The position numbers and the translations under genes are program-made. DNA of 64,000 nucleotides from Holophagales bacterium (lineage in GTDB: Bacteria; Acidobacteriota; Thermoanaerobaculia; UBA5066): contig JADJVF010000038.1 of NCBI GenBank assembly GCA_016716705.1, positions 1-64,000 on the forward strand, written 5' to 3'. Of the stretch, positions 6,144 to 14,925 are shown one piece after another (within the stretch, counting starts at the first letter, position 1; each line of letters begins with the position of its first letter). Under the pieces are notes generated by a model that had not been told where the DNA came from, ran no database searches, and saw only the letters and a program-made list of their open reading frames with translations.

Positions 6144-8339
6144 ATGAAACCCGAGATGACACCGCCGGAACGCGAGCTCCTCGCCGGTCAGGTGGAGCGG
6201 GTGACGTTCCACTCGGAGGAATCGGGCTTTGCCGTCCTTCGAGTGAGGGTGCGCGGGAGACACGAAGCGGTGACGGTGGTCGGGCACGCGGCCGCGATCT
6301 CGCCCGGAGAGGAGCTGCGGGCCTCGGGAACGTGGGTGAGCGACCTGAAGCACGGTCCGCAGTTCAAGGCGGAGACGGTGACGACCGTGACGCCGACCTC
6401 GCCCGAGGGAATCGAGCGGTTCCTCGCCTCCGGACTCGTGAAGGGGGTCGGGCCGCACTTCGCGAAGAGGCTCGTGGAGGCGTTCGGCACGGCCGTCTTC
6501 GAGGTGATCGAGGCGGAGCCGGGCCGCCTTCGCGAGGTGCCGGGCGTCGGCCCGCTCCGGGCCGAGCGGATCGTCGCGAGCTGGGCGGAACAGAGGGGGG
6601 TGAGGGAGATCATGGTCTTCCTCCACTCCCACGGGGTCGGCACGTCGCGCGCGGTCCGGATCTACAGAGCCTACGGCGCCGACGCCATCTCGGTCGTCTC
6701 GAAGGACCCCTATCGCCTCGCCCGCGACGTGCGCGGCATCGGCTTCGTGACGGCGGACGCCCTCGCCCGGCGGCTCGGCATCCCCGAGGACGCGATGATC
6801 CGCGTCCGGGCGGGTGTTTCACACGTCCTGGCGGAAGCGCTCGACGACGGGCACTGCGGCCTCGCGCGAGAGACTCTGGTCCCGCAGGCTGCAGAGCTGC
6901 TGGGGCGGCCCGGGGAACAGGTCCGCGAAGCGCTCGAGCTGGAGCTGGCCGACCGCCACGTCGTGGCCGACGAGGCCGGCGGCAAGGCGTGCGTCTTCCT
7001 CCCGGCGCTCCACGCCGCCGAGCGGGTCATTGCCGAACGGATCGCCGCACTGGCTGCCGGCTCCCCGCCGTGGCGCCACTCGGATCCCGCGTCGGCGATC
7101 CCGTGGGTCGAGGCCCGGACCGGAGTCACCCTCTCGCCGAGCCAGCGGTCCGCGGTCGCCGCCTTTCTCCGCTCGAAGGTCCTCGTCCTGACGGGAGGCC
7201 CGGGCGTCGGGAAGACGACGCTCGTCGACGCCCTCCTCCGGATCGTCTTCGCCGAGTCGCTCCGGATCGCCCTGGCCGCCCCGACCGGGCGCGCGGCCCG
7301 GCGCCTCTCGGAGAGCACGCGGATGGAGGCGAAGACGCTCCACCGCCTCCTCGAGGTCGACCCGTCCACCGGACGCTTCCGGCGGGGGCGGGACAACCCG
7401 CTCGAGGCCGACCTCGTCGTCGTGGACGAGGCTTCGATGATCGACGTCCTCCTCGCCCGCTCGCTGCTGGAGGCGATGCCGCCGGGCGCCGCGCTCCTCC
7501 TCGTGGGCGACGCGGACCAGCTGCCGAGCGTCGGGCCGGGGCAGGTACTCCGGGACATCCTCGAGTCGGCAGCCGTGCCCGCGGTGCGCCTGACGGAGAT
7601 CTTCCGCCAGGCGGCCGAGAGCCGGATCGTCGTCGGAGCGCACCGTATTCGCGACGGGCACCTCCCCGACCTGACGAACCCGCCCGGCACCGACCTGTTC
7701 TTCTTCGACGCGAAGGACCCGGAAGACGCCGCGCGCCGCGTCGTCGAGGTGGTCTCCGAGCGGATCCCGCGGCGCTTCGGCCTCGACCCGACGCGCGACG
7801 TGCAGGTCCTCGTCCCGGTCCATCGCGGCCCGCTCGGCGCTCGCGCGCTGAACGAGGCCCTCGGGAAAGCTCTGAACCCGGGCGGGACGCCCCGGGTGTC
7901 ACGCTTCGGCCAGGAGCTGGCCCCGGGGGACCGGGTGATGCAGATCGAGAACGACTACGACAAGGAGGTCTACAACGGCGACCTCGGCGTCGTGACGGCG
8001 GTCGACCCCGACGAGGGGGAACTCCGCGCTACCTTCGAAGGGCGCGAGGTGCCGTACGCCTTCGACGAGCTCGACGTCCTTCAGCTCGCCTGGGCGACGA
8101 CGATCCACAAGTCGCAGGGGTCGGAGTACCCGGCGGTCGTCATCCCGCTCGGTATGACCCACTACGCGATGCTGGAGAGAAACCTCCTCTACACCGCGGT
8201 GACACGCGGTAAGAAGCTCGTCGTCCTCGTCGGCGACCGGCGGGCCATCGCCATCGCTGCGAAGAGGTCGTCGGCTGGCCGGCGGCTCACCCGCCTCGAG
8301 GGCCTTCTGAGTTCCGCCAGCGCCCCGGGCCCACGGTAA
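6144..8339 (+). CDS. recD2: RecD2-like ATP-dependent DNA helicase
   Basis: A 731-residue SF1B helicase, 5'-3' polarity in the family, acting in DNA repair and replication without RecBC. The N-terminal OB-like region (QVERVTFHSEESGFAVLRVRV) and helix-hairpin-helix segments (REVPGVGPLRAERIVASW, about 130-147) are typical of RecD2. Walker A (TGGPGVGKTTL) is near 347-357 and Walker B with DEAS (VVDEASMIDV) near 425. Motif III is GDADQLPSVGPG, and the C-terminal motif (ATTIHKSQGSEYPAVVIPL) is near 650. Length fits the family (about 720-750). It starts only 24 bases from the divergent VWA gene, so the promoters must overlap or lie inside it. Confidence 0.93.
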   Translation: MKPEMTPPERELLAGQVERVTFHSEESGFAVLRVRVRGRHEAVTVVGHAAAISPGEELRASGTWVSDLKHGPQFKAETVTTVTPTSPEGIERFLASGLVKGVGPHFAKRLVEAFGTAVFEVIEAEPGRLREVPGVGPLRAERIVASWAEQRGVREIMVFLHSHGVGTSRAVRIYRAYGADAISVVSKDPYRLARDVRGIGFVTADALARRLGIPEDAMIRVRAGVSHVLAEALDDGHCGLARETLVPQAAELLGRPGEQVREALELELADRHVVADEAGGKACVFLPALHAAERVIAERIAALAAGSPPWRHSDPASAIPWVEARTGVTLSPSQRSAVAAFLRSKVLVLTGGPGVGKTTLVDALLRIVFAESLRIALAAPTGRAARRLSESTRMEAKTLHRLLEVDPSTGRFRRGRDNPLEADLVVVDEASMIDVLLARSLLEAMPPGAALLLVGDADQLPSVGPGQVLRDILESAAVPAVRLTEIFRQAAESRIVVGAHRIRDGHLPDLTNPPGTDLFFFDAKDPEDAARRVVEVVSERIPRRFGLDPTRDVQVLVPVHRGPLGARALNEALGKALNPGGTPRVSRFGQELAPGDRVMQIENDYDKEVYNGDLGVVTAVDPDEGELRATFEGREVPYAFDELDVLQLAWATTIHKSQGSEYPAVVIPLGMTHYAMLERNLLYTAVTRGKKLVVLVGDRRAIAIAAKRSSAGRRLTRLEGLLSSASAPGPR

Positions 8340-8423
8340 ACTGGCGCGGCACGAGGCCCGAGAAGGCCCGCCGTCCGGGCCCCGGCATCCGGGGCGCGCA
8401 CGAGAGCCAGGAGAGAGGCGATC

Positions 8424-9734
8424 ATGGGCCACCACCTCGTCAACCCCGATCGCCGCTACGACAGGCTCCAGGAGCGGCTCGACCGGAACGTCACCGGGGC
8501 GCCCGACTCCCCCGCTTTCCGCCGCGCGCTCGAGATCCTCTTCAGCCCCGAGGACGCAGACCTCGCCGCGAAGGTACCGACGAAGCCGATCCGGGTCGAC
8601 CGCCTCGCCTCGCGCCTCGGCCTGGACCCCGTCCGCCTCGACGACCGCCTCTCCGACATGGCCCGGCGGGGCCTCGTTTTCGACCTGACGAAGAACGGAA
8701 GGCGGTATGTGTCGCTCGCCCCGGTCGTCATAGGTTTCTTCGAGCTGACGTTCATGCGGGCGGGCGACGACCTCCCCCGCGCCGAGCTGGCGAGGCTCTT
8801 CGAGGAGTATTTCTTCGAGGGAGACGCCGCTTTCGCCAAGGCCGTCTTCGGCGGCGACACGCAGATCGGGCGCTCGCTCGTCCGCGAGACCGCGCTTCCG
8901 GAGGACGCGACGGAGGTTCTCGACTACGAGCGTTCCACGCGGATCGTCGAGACGGCCCGCAGCGCCGCGGTCTCCCTCTGCGCCTGCCGGCACCACTCCG
9001 AGCACCTCGGGACGGCCTGCGACGCTCCCCGGCGCGTCTGTCTCTCCTTCGGCCCCGGCGCCGATGCGCTCGTCAGGACCGGCCACGCCGAGCGGATCGA
9101 CCGTGCCGAGGCGCTCCGGATCCTTCACGAGGCGCAGGCGGCGGGGCTCGCCCAGACGGGCGACAACGTGAAGCGGGAGGTGGGCTACATCTGCAACTGC
9201 TGCGGCTGCTGCTGCGGGATGATGCGCGCCTTCAAGACCCACGGGATGACGAAGGCGATCGTCAGCTCGGGCTTTCTCATGGAGGTCGACCGCGAGAAGT
9301 GCGGGGGCTGCGGGAAGTGCGAGAAGGCGTGCCCCGTCGACGCGATCGGTCTCGTGGAGGTCGACGAGCGCGGCCGCCGGCGCCGGAAGGCCGTCGTCGA
9401 CCCGGCGCTCTGCCTGGGCTGCGGCGTCTGCCACTCGGCATGCCGGCTCGGATCCATTTCGATGCGGCCCCGCGAGAAGAGGGTATTCACCCCGGAAGAC
9501 ACGTTCGAACGCTACGTCGCGATGGCGATCGAACGCGGGAAGCTCGCCGACCTCCTCCTCGAGGACGTCGAGAGCCTTCCGATGCAGGCGATCGGGCGGG
9601 TCGTCAAGCTTCTCGAGTCCGCGCCGCCGGTCAAGGCGGCCCTCGCCATCGCGCCGCTCCGCTCGGCCTTCCTCTCGGCCGCGCTCCCCCTCGCCCGGCT
9701 CGCCACGGGGGGCGGGGGCAGCTCTCTGGCCTGA
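8424..9734 (+). CDS. 4Fe-4S ferredoxin-type protein with Cys-rich motif
   Basis: A 436-residue protein preceded by AGGAGAG. Residues about 45-105 form a winged-helix-like segment (RVDRLASRLGLDPVRLDDRLSDMARRGLVFD). A central region holds CACRHHSEHLGTACDAPRRVC. A dense cysteine motif (CNCCGCCC) sits near 255-262. Two ferredoxin clusters follow: CGGCGKCEKACP near 293-304 and CLGCGVCHSACRLG near 330-343. This layout is found in 4Fe-4S dicluster proteins that sit beside redox enzymes and are thought to relay electrons; the substrate is unknown. The C-terminus is a hydrophobic helix-rich tail. It ends 92 bases before the TPP enzyme gene in the same direction. Confidence 0.8.
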   Translation: MGHHLVNPDRRYDRLQERLDRNVTGAPDSPAFRRALEILFSPEDADLAAKVPTKPIRVDRLASRLGLDPVRLDDRLSDMARRGLVFDLTKNGRRYVSLAPVVIGFFELTFMRAGDDLPRAELARLFEEYFFEGDAAFAKAVFGGDTQIGRSLVRETALPEDATEVLDYERSTRIVETARSAAVSLCACRHHSEHLGTACDAPRRVCLSFGPGADALVRTGHAERIDRAEALRILHEAQAAGLAQTGDNVKREVGYICNCCGCCCGMMRAFKTHGMTKAIVSSGFLMEVDREKCGGCGKCEKACPVDAIGLVEVDERGRRRRKAVVDPALCLGCGVCHSACRLGSISMRPREKRVFTPEDTFERYVAMAIERGKLADLLLEDVESLPMQAIGRVVKLLESAPPVKAALAIAPLRSAFLSAALPLARLATGGGGSSLA

Positions 9735-9826
9735 GGGCCGGAAAGAGAGACGCGTGCGTGAACCGCTGCTAATCTCTCCACGGGAGTTCAAATGATGCGG
9801 TCCGCCGGAGTTCCTCCCCGCGGGGA

Positions 9827-11563
9827 GTGTCTGTGACGTCCGGGGGCGACCTCGTCGCCCAGGTCCTCGTCCGGCAGGGCGTGAGGTTCCTGTTCACGCT
9901 CTGCGGAGGGCACATCTCGCCGATCCTGGCCGCGGCGAAGGCGCGCGGCGTCCGCGTCGTCGACACGCGGCACGAGGCGACCGCCGTCTTCGCGGCCGAT
10001 GCCGTCGCCCGGCTCACGGGAGTGCCGGGCGTGGCGGCCGTGACGGCCGGACCGGGCGTGACGAACGCGGTCACGGCGCTCCAGAACGCCCGCCTCGCGC
10101 AGTCGCCCCTCGTCCTTCTCGGCGGGGCGACGGCGACCGTCCTCAGGGGGCGCGGCGCGCTCCAGGACATCGACCAGCTCGGGTTCATCCGGCCCATCGT
10201 CAAGTGGGCGACGGCGGTGACGAAGGTGCGGGACCTCGTCCCTGCGCTCGAGCGGGCGTTCTCGGTCTGTCGCGAAGGGGTACCGGGCCCGGTCTTCGTC
10301 GAGTGCCCGGTCGATCTCCTCTACGACGAGGCGCTCGTCCGCAGCTGGTACGGCGGGAAGTCCGGCGAGCCGAAGGGGCTCGTCGAGGCGGCGACGAAGT
10401 GGTATCTCGGCCGGCACCTCGACTCGATTTTCGCCGGAGCGAGCGACGCGGCACCACGCGATCCCGAGCCGCTGCCTGTTCCGGCGCCGGAGGCCGGTAG
10501 CGTCGGGACCGCTGCGCTGCTCCTTGCACGCTGCGAGCGGCCCGTCGTCGTCCTCGGCAGCGGCGCGCTGATGACGCCCTCCGAGGCGACGAGCCTCGCA
10601 CGGGCCGTCGCTGCGCTGAGCCTCCCTGTCTTCCTCTCGGGAACGGCCCGAGGTCTCCTTGGGCCGGCCTCCCCTCTGCAGATCCGCCACCGGAGGAAGG
10701 AGGCGCTGCGCGAGGCCGACCTCGTCCTCCTCGCGGGCGTCCCCTGCGACTTCCGCCTCGACTACGGGAGACAGATCGGCCGGGCCGCCACGCTCGTCTC
10801 CGTGAACCGCGACCGGAGCGCCCTGACGCTGAACCGGCGCCCCACGCTGGGCGTGCACGGCGATCCGGCCCTCTTCATCCGTGCGCTCGCCGCCGACGTT
10901 CCGGCCGGATTCCCCCATGCTTCCTGGATCGAGAGCCTCCGCGAGCGCGACGCGACCCGCAACGCCGAGATCGCCGCCTCGCCCGAGGGAGAGAAGGGAT
11001 CGCTCGACCCGGTCACTCTGTGCCGGCGGATCGAAGAGACGCTCCCGCCCAGGAGCGTCGTCGTCGCCGACGGCGGCGATTTCGTCGCCACGGCGTCCTA
11101 CGTCCTCCGCCCGCGGGGGCCACTCTCGTGGCTCGACCCCGGGGCGTTCGGAACGCTCGGCGTCGGAGCGGGGTTCGCGCTCGGCGCGGCCCTCTGCCGT
11201 CCCGACGAGGACGTCCTCCTCCTCTGGGGCGACGGCTCGGCCGGCTACGGGCTGGTGGAAGTCGACACCTTCGTGCGGCACGGCCTCGGCGTCGTGGCCG
11301 TCATCGGGAACGACGCGGGCTGGACGCAGATCGCGCGCGAGCAGGTGGAGGTGCTGAAAGACGACGTCGGCACCGTCCTTCGCGCGACCGATTATCACGA
11401 GGCCGCCCGTGGGCTCGGCGGCGAGGGGCTCCTGCTCGACGACCCCGCCCGCGCTCCCGCGGTGCTGGCCGAGGCGTTCCGTCGGGCCCGGACGGGCCGC
11501 CCGGTCGTCGTGAACGCCCTCCTCGGAAAGACCGCCTTCCGCAAGGGGTCCATCTCCCTGTGA
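9827..11563 (+). CDS. Thiamine-pyrophosphate enzyme, acetolactate synthase/2-hydroxyacyl-CoA lyase-like
   Basis: A 578-residue protein with a GTG start. The TPP family domains appear in order: N-terminal pyrimidine-binding domain with the catalytic Glu in DTRHEATAV (about residue 52) and TAGPGVTNAVTAL; a central domain (ARCERPVVVLGSGALM); and a C-terminal TPP-binding domain with the GDG motif (WGDGSAGYGLVEVDTF, about 466-481). Within the superfamily it looks closest to ILVBL/HACL-type proteins rather than true IlvB: the GGHISPILAAAKARG start differs from IlvB's usual GG.GGA. No small regulatory subunit is adjacent. The reaction is probably carboligation or 2-hydroxyacyl-CoA cleavage. Its stop overlaps the next start (GTGA). 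Confidence 0.8.
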   Translation: MSVTSGGDLVAQVLVRQGVRFLFTLCGGHISPILAAAKARGVRVVDTRHEATAVFAADAVARLTGVPGVAAVTAGPGVTNAVTALQNARLAQSPLVLLGGATATVLRGRGALQDIDQLGFIRPIVKWATAVTKVRDLVPALERAFSVCREGVPGPVFVECPVDLLYDEALVRSWYGGKSGEPKGLVEAATKWYLGRHLDSIFAGASDAAPRDPEPLPVPAPEAGSVGTAALLLARCERPVVVLGSGALMTPSEATSLARAVAALSLPVFLSGTARGLLGPASPLQIRHRRKEALREADLVLLAGVPCDFRLDYGRQIGRAATLVSVNRDRSALTLNRRPTLGVHGDPALFIRALAADVPAGFPHASWIESLRERDATRNAEIAASPEGEKGSLDPVTLCRRIEETLPPRSVVVADGGDFVATASYVLRPRGPLSWLDPGAFGTLGVGAGFALGAALCRPDEDVLLLWGDGSAGYGLVEVDTFVRHGLGVVAVIGNDAGWTQIAREQVEVLKDDVGTVLRATDYHEAARGLGGEGLLLDDPARAPAVLAEAFRRARTGRPVVVNALLGKTAFRKGSISL

Positions 11564-14500
11564 GGCGTTTCTTCGTCGCGCTCCTCTTCGGGGCCAGCGT
11601 GGCGGGCGCCGCGGATCGAGACGATCCGGCGGTCCTCGCGCGGCCCTCGTTCCGGGTCTTCACGGACCGGGAAGGCCTTCCCCAGAACACCGGGCAGGCA
11701 CTCGCCCTGGACCCCCGCGGATACGTCTGGGTCGGTACCCAGGACGGGCTCGGGGTCTGGAACGGTCGCGTCTTCCGGAACGTGAGGCTGCCCCGGGAAG
11801 CGAAGTCCCAGTCGGTGCGGGCGCTCCTGGCCGCCTCCGACGGAAGCCTCTGGATCGGAACGGAGGGAAGCGGACTCCTGCGCTACCGCGACGGAGGCTT
11901 CGACGCGAGCGTCCCGCCTCTGCCCGGCTCGGCGGAAGTCGTCTGGTCGCTGGCGGAGACCCGCGGACCGAACGGGGAGAGCTCGATCTGGGCCGGCACC
12001 GCGGGGTGGGGGCTCTACAGGCTGCGCGCCGGATCCTGGATGCGCTGGGAGACGAAGGACGGGCTTCCCGCGAATGCCGTCCAGGCGCTCACGCCAGCCC
12101 GGTCGGCAAACGACCCCGAGGCCCTCTGGATCGGGACGACGTCGGGCCTCGTCCTCCTCGAAGGGGGAAAGGTCACGGCCGTTCCGCCCCCTCCCGAAGA
12201 CCCGCGCCCCGCCGTCAAGGCGCTCCTCGAGACACCGGCGAAGGACGGCGGGACGCGGCTCTTCGTCGGCACTCGAAGGGGCCTCTACGTGCTTTCCACG
12301 AGCGGATGGACGACGCCGGAGAAGGACGCTCGCCTCCCCCGTTTCACCGTGAACGCGCTTCTCGAAACCTCCGGACCGGACGGCGCGAAGCTCTGGGTCG
12401 CCACACTCGGCGGAGGACTCCACCTCATCGGCCCGACGGATGTCGTTTCGTACGGAACCGCCGCCGGCCTGCCGACCAACGGGGCGCTCGCCCTCCTTCG
12501 TGGCCGCGGCGCAGGGGACACGGTCTGGGTCGGCACGGAGGGGGGCGGCGTGGTTCGCCTCCGGCTCGGAGCGTTCCGGACGCTCGACAAGCTCGCGGGA
12601 CTCCCGAACAACACCGTCAACGCCATTCGCGAAACACACGAGCCGAACGACCGGCACGCCTTCTGGATCGCCACCGATGCCGGCCTGGCCCGCTTCGCCG
12701 ACGGCCGGTTCACCGTTCTGGACCGCGCCTCCGGCCTTCCGGACGCGTCCGTGAACGCCCTGGCGCCGGACCTTCGGGCATCGGGAGACGCTCTCTGGAT
12801 CGGGACCGAAGGAGGACTCGCCCGCCTCGCCGACAGGCGCCTCAGGAGCTGGACGACCGAGGACGGGCTCCCGAGCAACCGGATCTGGGCGCTCCTTCCC
12901 TCGGGCGACGACCTCTGGATCGGGACTCACGGGGGCCTGGCGCGCCTGTCGGCAGGACGTTTCGAGACGTGGACGATGGCCAATGGCCTTCCGACGAACC
13001 CCGTCACGTCGCTGGCCGAGACGTTCGACGCGGACGGACAGAAGGTCCTCTGGATGGGGACCTTCGGGGGAGGCCTCGCGTGGCTCGAGGACGGTGAGAT
13101 CCACTCCCTCGACAGTCGCGGCGCCTTCCCCGACGACGTCGTCGTCTCCCTCCATCTCCAGAAGCGTCCGTCCGGTGGAGCCTGGCTCTGGGCGGCGACG
13201 CGAGGCGGAGCGGTCCGCATCGACCCGACCTCCCGGCCGCCGCGCTTCGTCCACTTCTCCGACACGACCGTTCCCGCCCTCCCCGGACGTTCCGTGAACC
13301 GGATCGAGAGTGACGGCCGCGGCCGCATCTACGTCCTCACGAACCGTGGGGTCGCACGGCTCACGCCCCGCGCTCCCGGCGACGCCGATCCGGCGGCGTA
13401 CGACGTTTCGACCTACGACGTCGACGACGGCCTTCCCGGGAACGAGTGCTTCGCCGTGCACATCGATCGACTGGGCCGCCTCTGGACCGGTACGGTCGGG
13501 GGGCTCGCCGTTCTCGACGTCTCGCGCGAGGAGGCGGACAGGACACCCAAGCCGCTCCTCCTCGAGGCCGCGCGCGTCGAAGGCCGCGACCGCGCCCTCG
13601 AGAAGGGCGAGCGGCTCCGGCACGACGAGAACCACGTCGTCTTCGAGTTCGCTCTCCTTTCCGACCATCGGGAATCGGGAACGCGCTACCAGACGCGGCT
13701 CGAAGGGCTCGACGAGGCGGCGTCCGACTGGCTCCCCGACTGGAAGAAGGAATACGCGTCGCTGCCGCCGGGCGACTACGTCTTCCACGTGAGCGGACGG
13801 GACGGTTCGGGCAACGTCTCGGGGCCAGTCTCGCTTCCGTTCTCCATCGCCGCCGCGCCGTGGCGGTCCGCCTGGGCGTGGGCCCTCTACGTGATGGCTA
13901 CCGCGTTTCTCGTCGGCGCGGCGGTCCAGTGGAGGCTCCGGCAGCTCCGCATGACGGCGTCGACGCTCGAGCACAAGGTCGAGGAGAGAACCGCCGAGCT
14001 GAGCGAGGCGGTCGAGCGCCTCTCCGCCTCCGAGGAACGCGCGCGGCAGGCGAGCATCGCCAAGAGCACGTTCCTCGCTAACGTCAGCCACGAGCTCCGG
14101 ACTCCGCTGAATGCGATCATCGGCTACAGCGAGATCCTCGAGGAGGAGGTCCACCTCGCGAGACGACCCGAGCTCACGGGCGACATCCGCAAGGTACGCG
14201 CCGCCGGACGTCACCTCCTTCAGCTCATCGACACGATCCTCGACCTCTCGAAGGTCGAGGCCGGGAAGATGGAGATCGAGCTCGAGACGTTTTCGATCCT
14301 CGAGCTCTGCGGCGAGGTCGACTCGCTCGTGAAGCCCCTCGCCCTCAAGAACCGGAACCGCCTGATGCTCCGTGGCGCCGAAGCCGCCGGCGCCCTGACC
14401 AGTGACCGGACGAAGGTCCGCCAGGCCCTCGTGAACATCGCCGGGAATGCCTGCAAGTTCACCGAGGACGGGAACGTCACGATCTCGGTCGTACGTGAGA

Positions 14501-14820
14501 ACCGTGCCGAGCGCGCCGAGGCGGTCTTCGTCGTCGAGGACGACGGTCCTGGCATACCCGCCGATCAGCTCGAGAGGCTCTTCCAGCCCTTTACCCAGGC
14601 CGACTCGTCCACTTCGCGCCGGTTCGGAGGAACCGGGCTCGGCCTCGCGCTGACGCGGAGGCTCGTCTCCCTGCTGGGCGGGGAGATCAACGTGAGGAGC
14701 ACCCCGGGCCTCGGGAGCGCGTTCACGATCCGCATCCCCGACGGTTCAGCCCCGCCCCGCTCGGGGGCCTTCGACGTGCCCCCGGGACCGCCCCCGGCCC
14801 AGGCGAACAAGGCCGTCTGA
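11560..14820 (+). CDS. Two-component propeller sensor histidine kinase
   Basis: A 1086-residue kinase starting GTG at a 4-base GTGA overlap. Residues 1-19 are a signal/anchor segment. A long periplasmic part repeats the Reg_prop motif (for example GLPQNTGQALALDPRGYVWVG, LWIGTEGGLARLADRRL) about a dozen times, forming beta-propellers. A Y_Y_Y-type domain precedes one membrane helix at about 770-790. A coiled coil leads to the HisKA box with the phospho-acceptor His (NVSHELRTPLNAIIGYSE, about 841-858) and the HATPase domain (NIAGNACKF near 960, EDDGPGIP, GGTGLGLALTRR). No receiver or DNA-binding domain is fused, so a separate response regulator is needed; none is adjacent. The ligand is unknown. 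Confidence 0.9.
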   Translation: MRRFFVALLFGASVAGAADRDDPAVLARPSFRVFTDREGLPQNTGQALALDPRGYVWVGTQDGLGVWNGRVFRNVRLPREAKSQSVRALLAASDGSLWIGTEGSGLLRYRDGGFDASVPPLPGSAEVVWSLAETRGPNGESSIWAGTAGWGLYRLRAGSWMRWETKDGLPANAVQALTPARSANDPEALWIGTTSGLVLLEGGKVTAVPPPPEDPRPAVKALLETPAKDGGTRLFVGTRRGLYVLSTSGWTTPEKDARLPRFTVNALLETSGPDGAKLWVATLGGGLHLIGPTDVVSYGTAAGLPTNGALALLRGRGAGDTVWVGTEGGGVVRLRLGAFRTLDKLAGLPNNTVNAIRETHEPNDRHAFWIATDAGLARFADGRFTVLDRASGLPDASVNALAPDLRASGDALWIGTEGGLARLADRRLRSWTTEDGLPSNRIWALLPSGDDLWIGTHGGLARLSAGRFETWTMANGLPTNPVTSLAETFDADGQKVLWMGTFGGGLAWLEDGEIHSLDSRGAFPDDVVVSLHLQKRPSGGAWLWAATRGGAVRIDPTSRPPRFVHFSDTTVPALPGRSVNRIESDGRGRIYVLTNRGVARLTPRAPGDADPAAYDVSTYDVDDGLPGNECFAVHIDRLGRLWTGTVGGLAVLDVSREEADRTPKPLLLEAARVEGRDRALEKGERLRHDENHVVFEFALLSDHRESGTRYQTRLEGLDEAASDWLPDWKKEYASLPPGDYVFHVSGRDGSGNVSGPVSLPFSIAAAPWRSAWAWALYVMATAFLVGAAVQWRLRQLRMTASTLEHKVEERTAELSEAVERLSASEERARQASIAKSTFLANVSHELRTPLNAIIGYSEILEEEVHLARRPELTGDIRKVRAAGRHLLQLIDTILDLSKVEAGKMEIELETFSILELCGEVDSLVKPLALKNRNRLMLRGAEAAGALTSDRTKVRQALVNIAGNACKFTEDGNVTISVVRENRAERAEAVFVVEDDGPGIPADQLERLFQPFTQADSSTSRRFGGTGLGLALTRRLVSLLGGEINVRSTPGLGSAFTIRIPDGSAPPRSGAFDVPPGPPPAQANKAV

Positions 14821-14925
14821 CCCCGTTCTTCGGCAGGCGGGACCTGCGGACGAGCCGCTGTGCGACACTGCTTCAACGAGCCCCTCTCACCGCCGGCCGG
14901 AGGTGGGGCCGGACCGAAACACCCG

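Noticed and set aside
6710..7823. Long open frames on the strand opposite the RecD2 gene
   Set aside because: Arg/Ser/Pro-rich translations without motifs; shadow frames caused by GC-rich codon use.
11395..14214. A 939-codon minus-strand frame across the sensor kinase gene
   Set aside because: It mirrors the propeller repeats of the true plus-strand gene and has no domain signatures.
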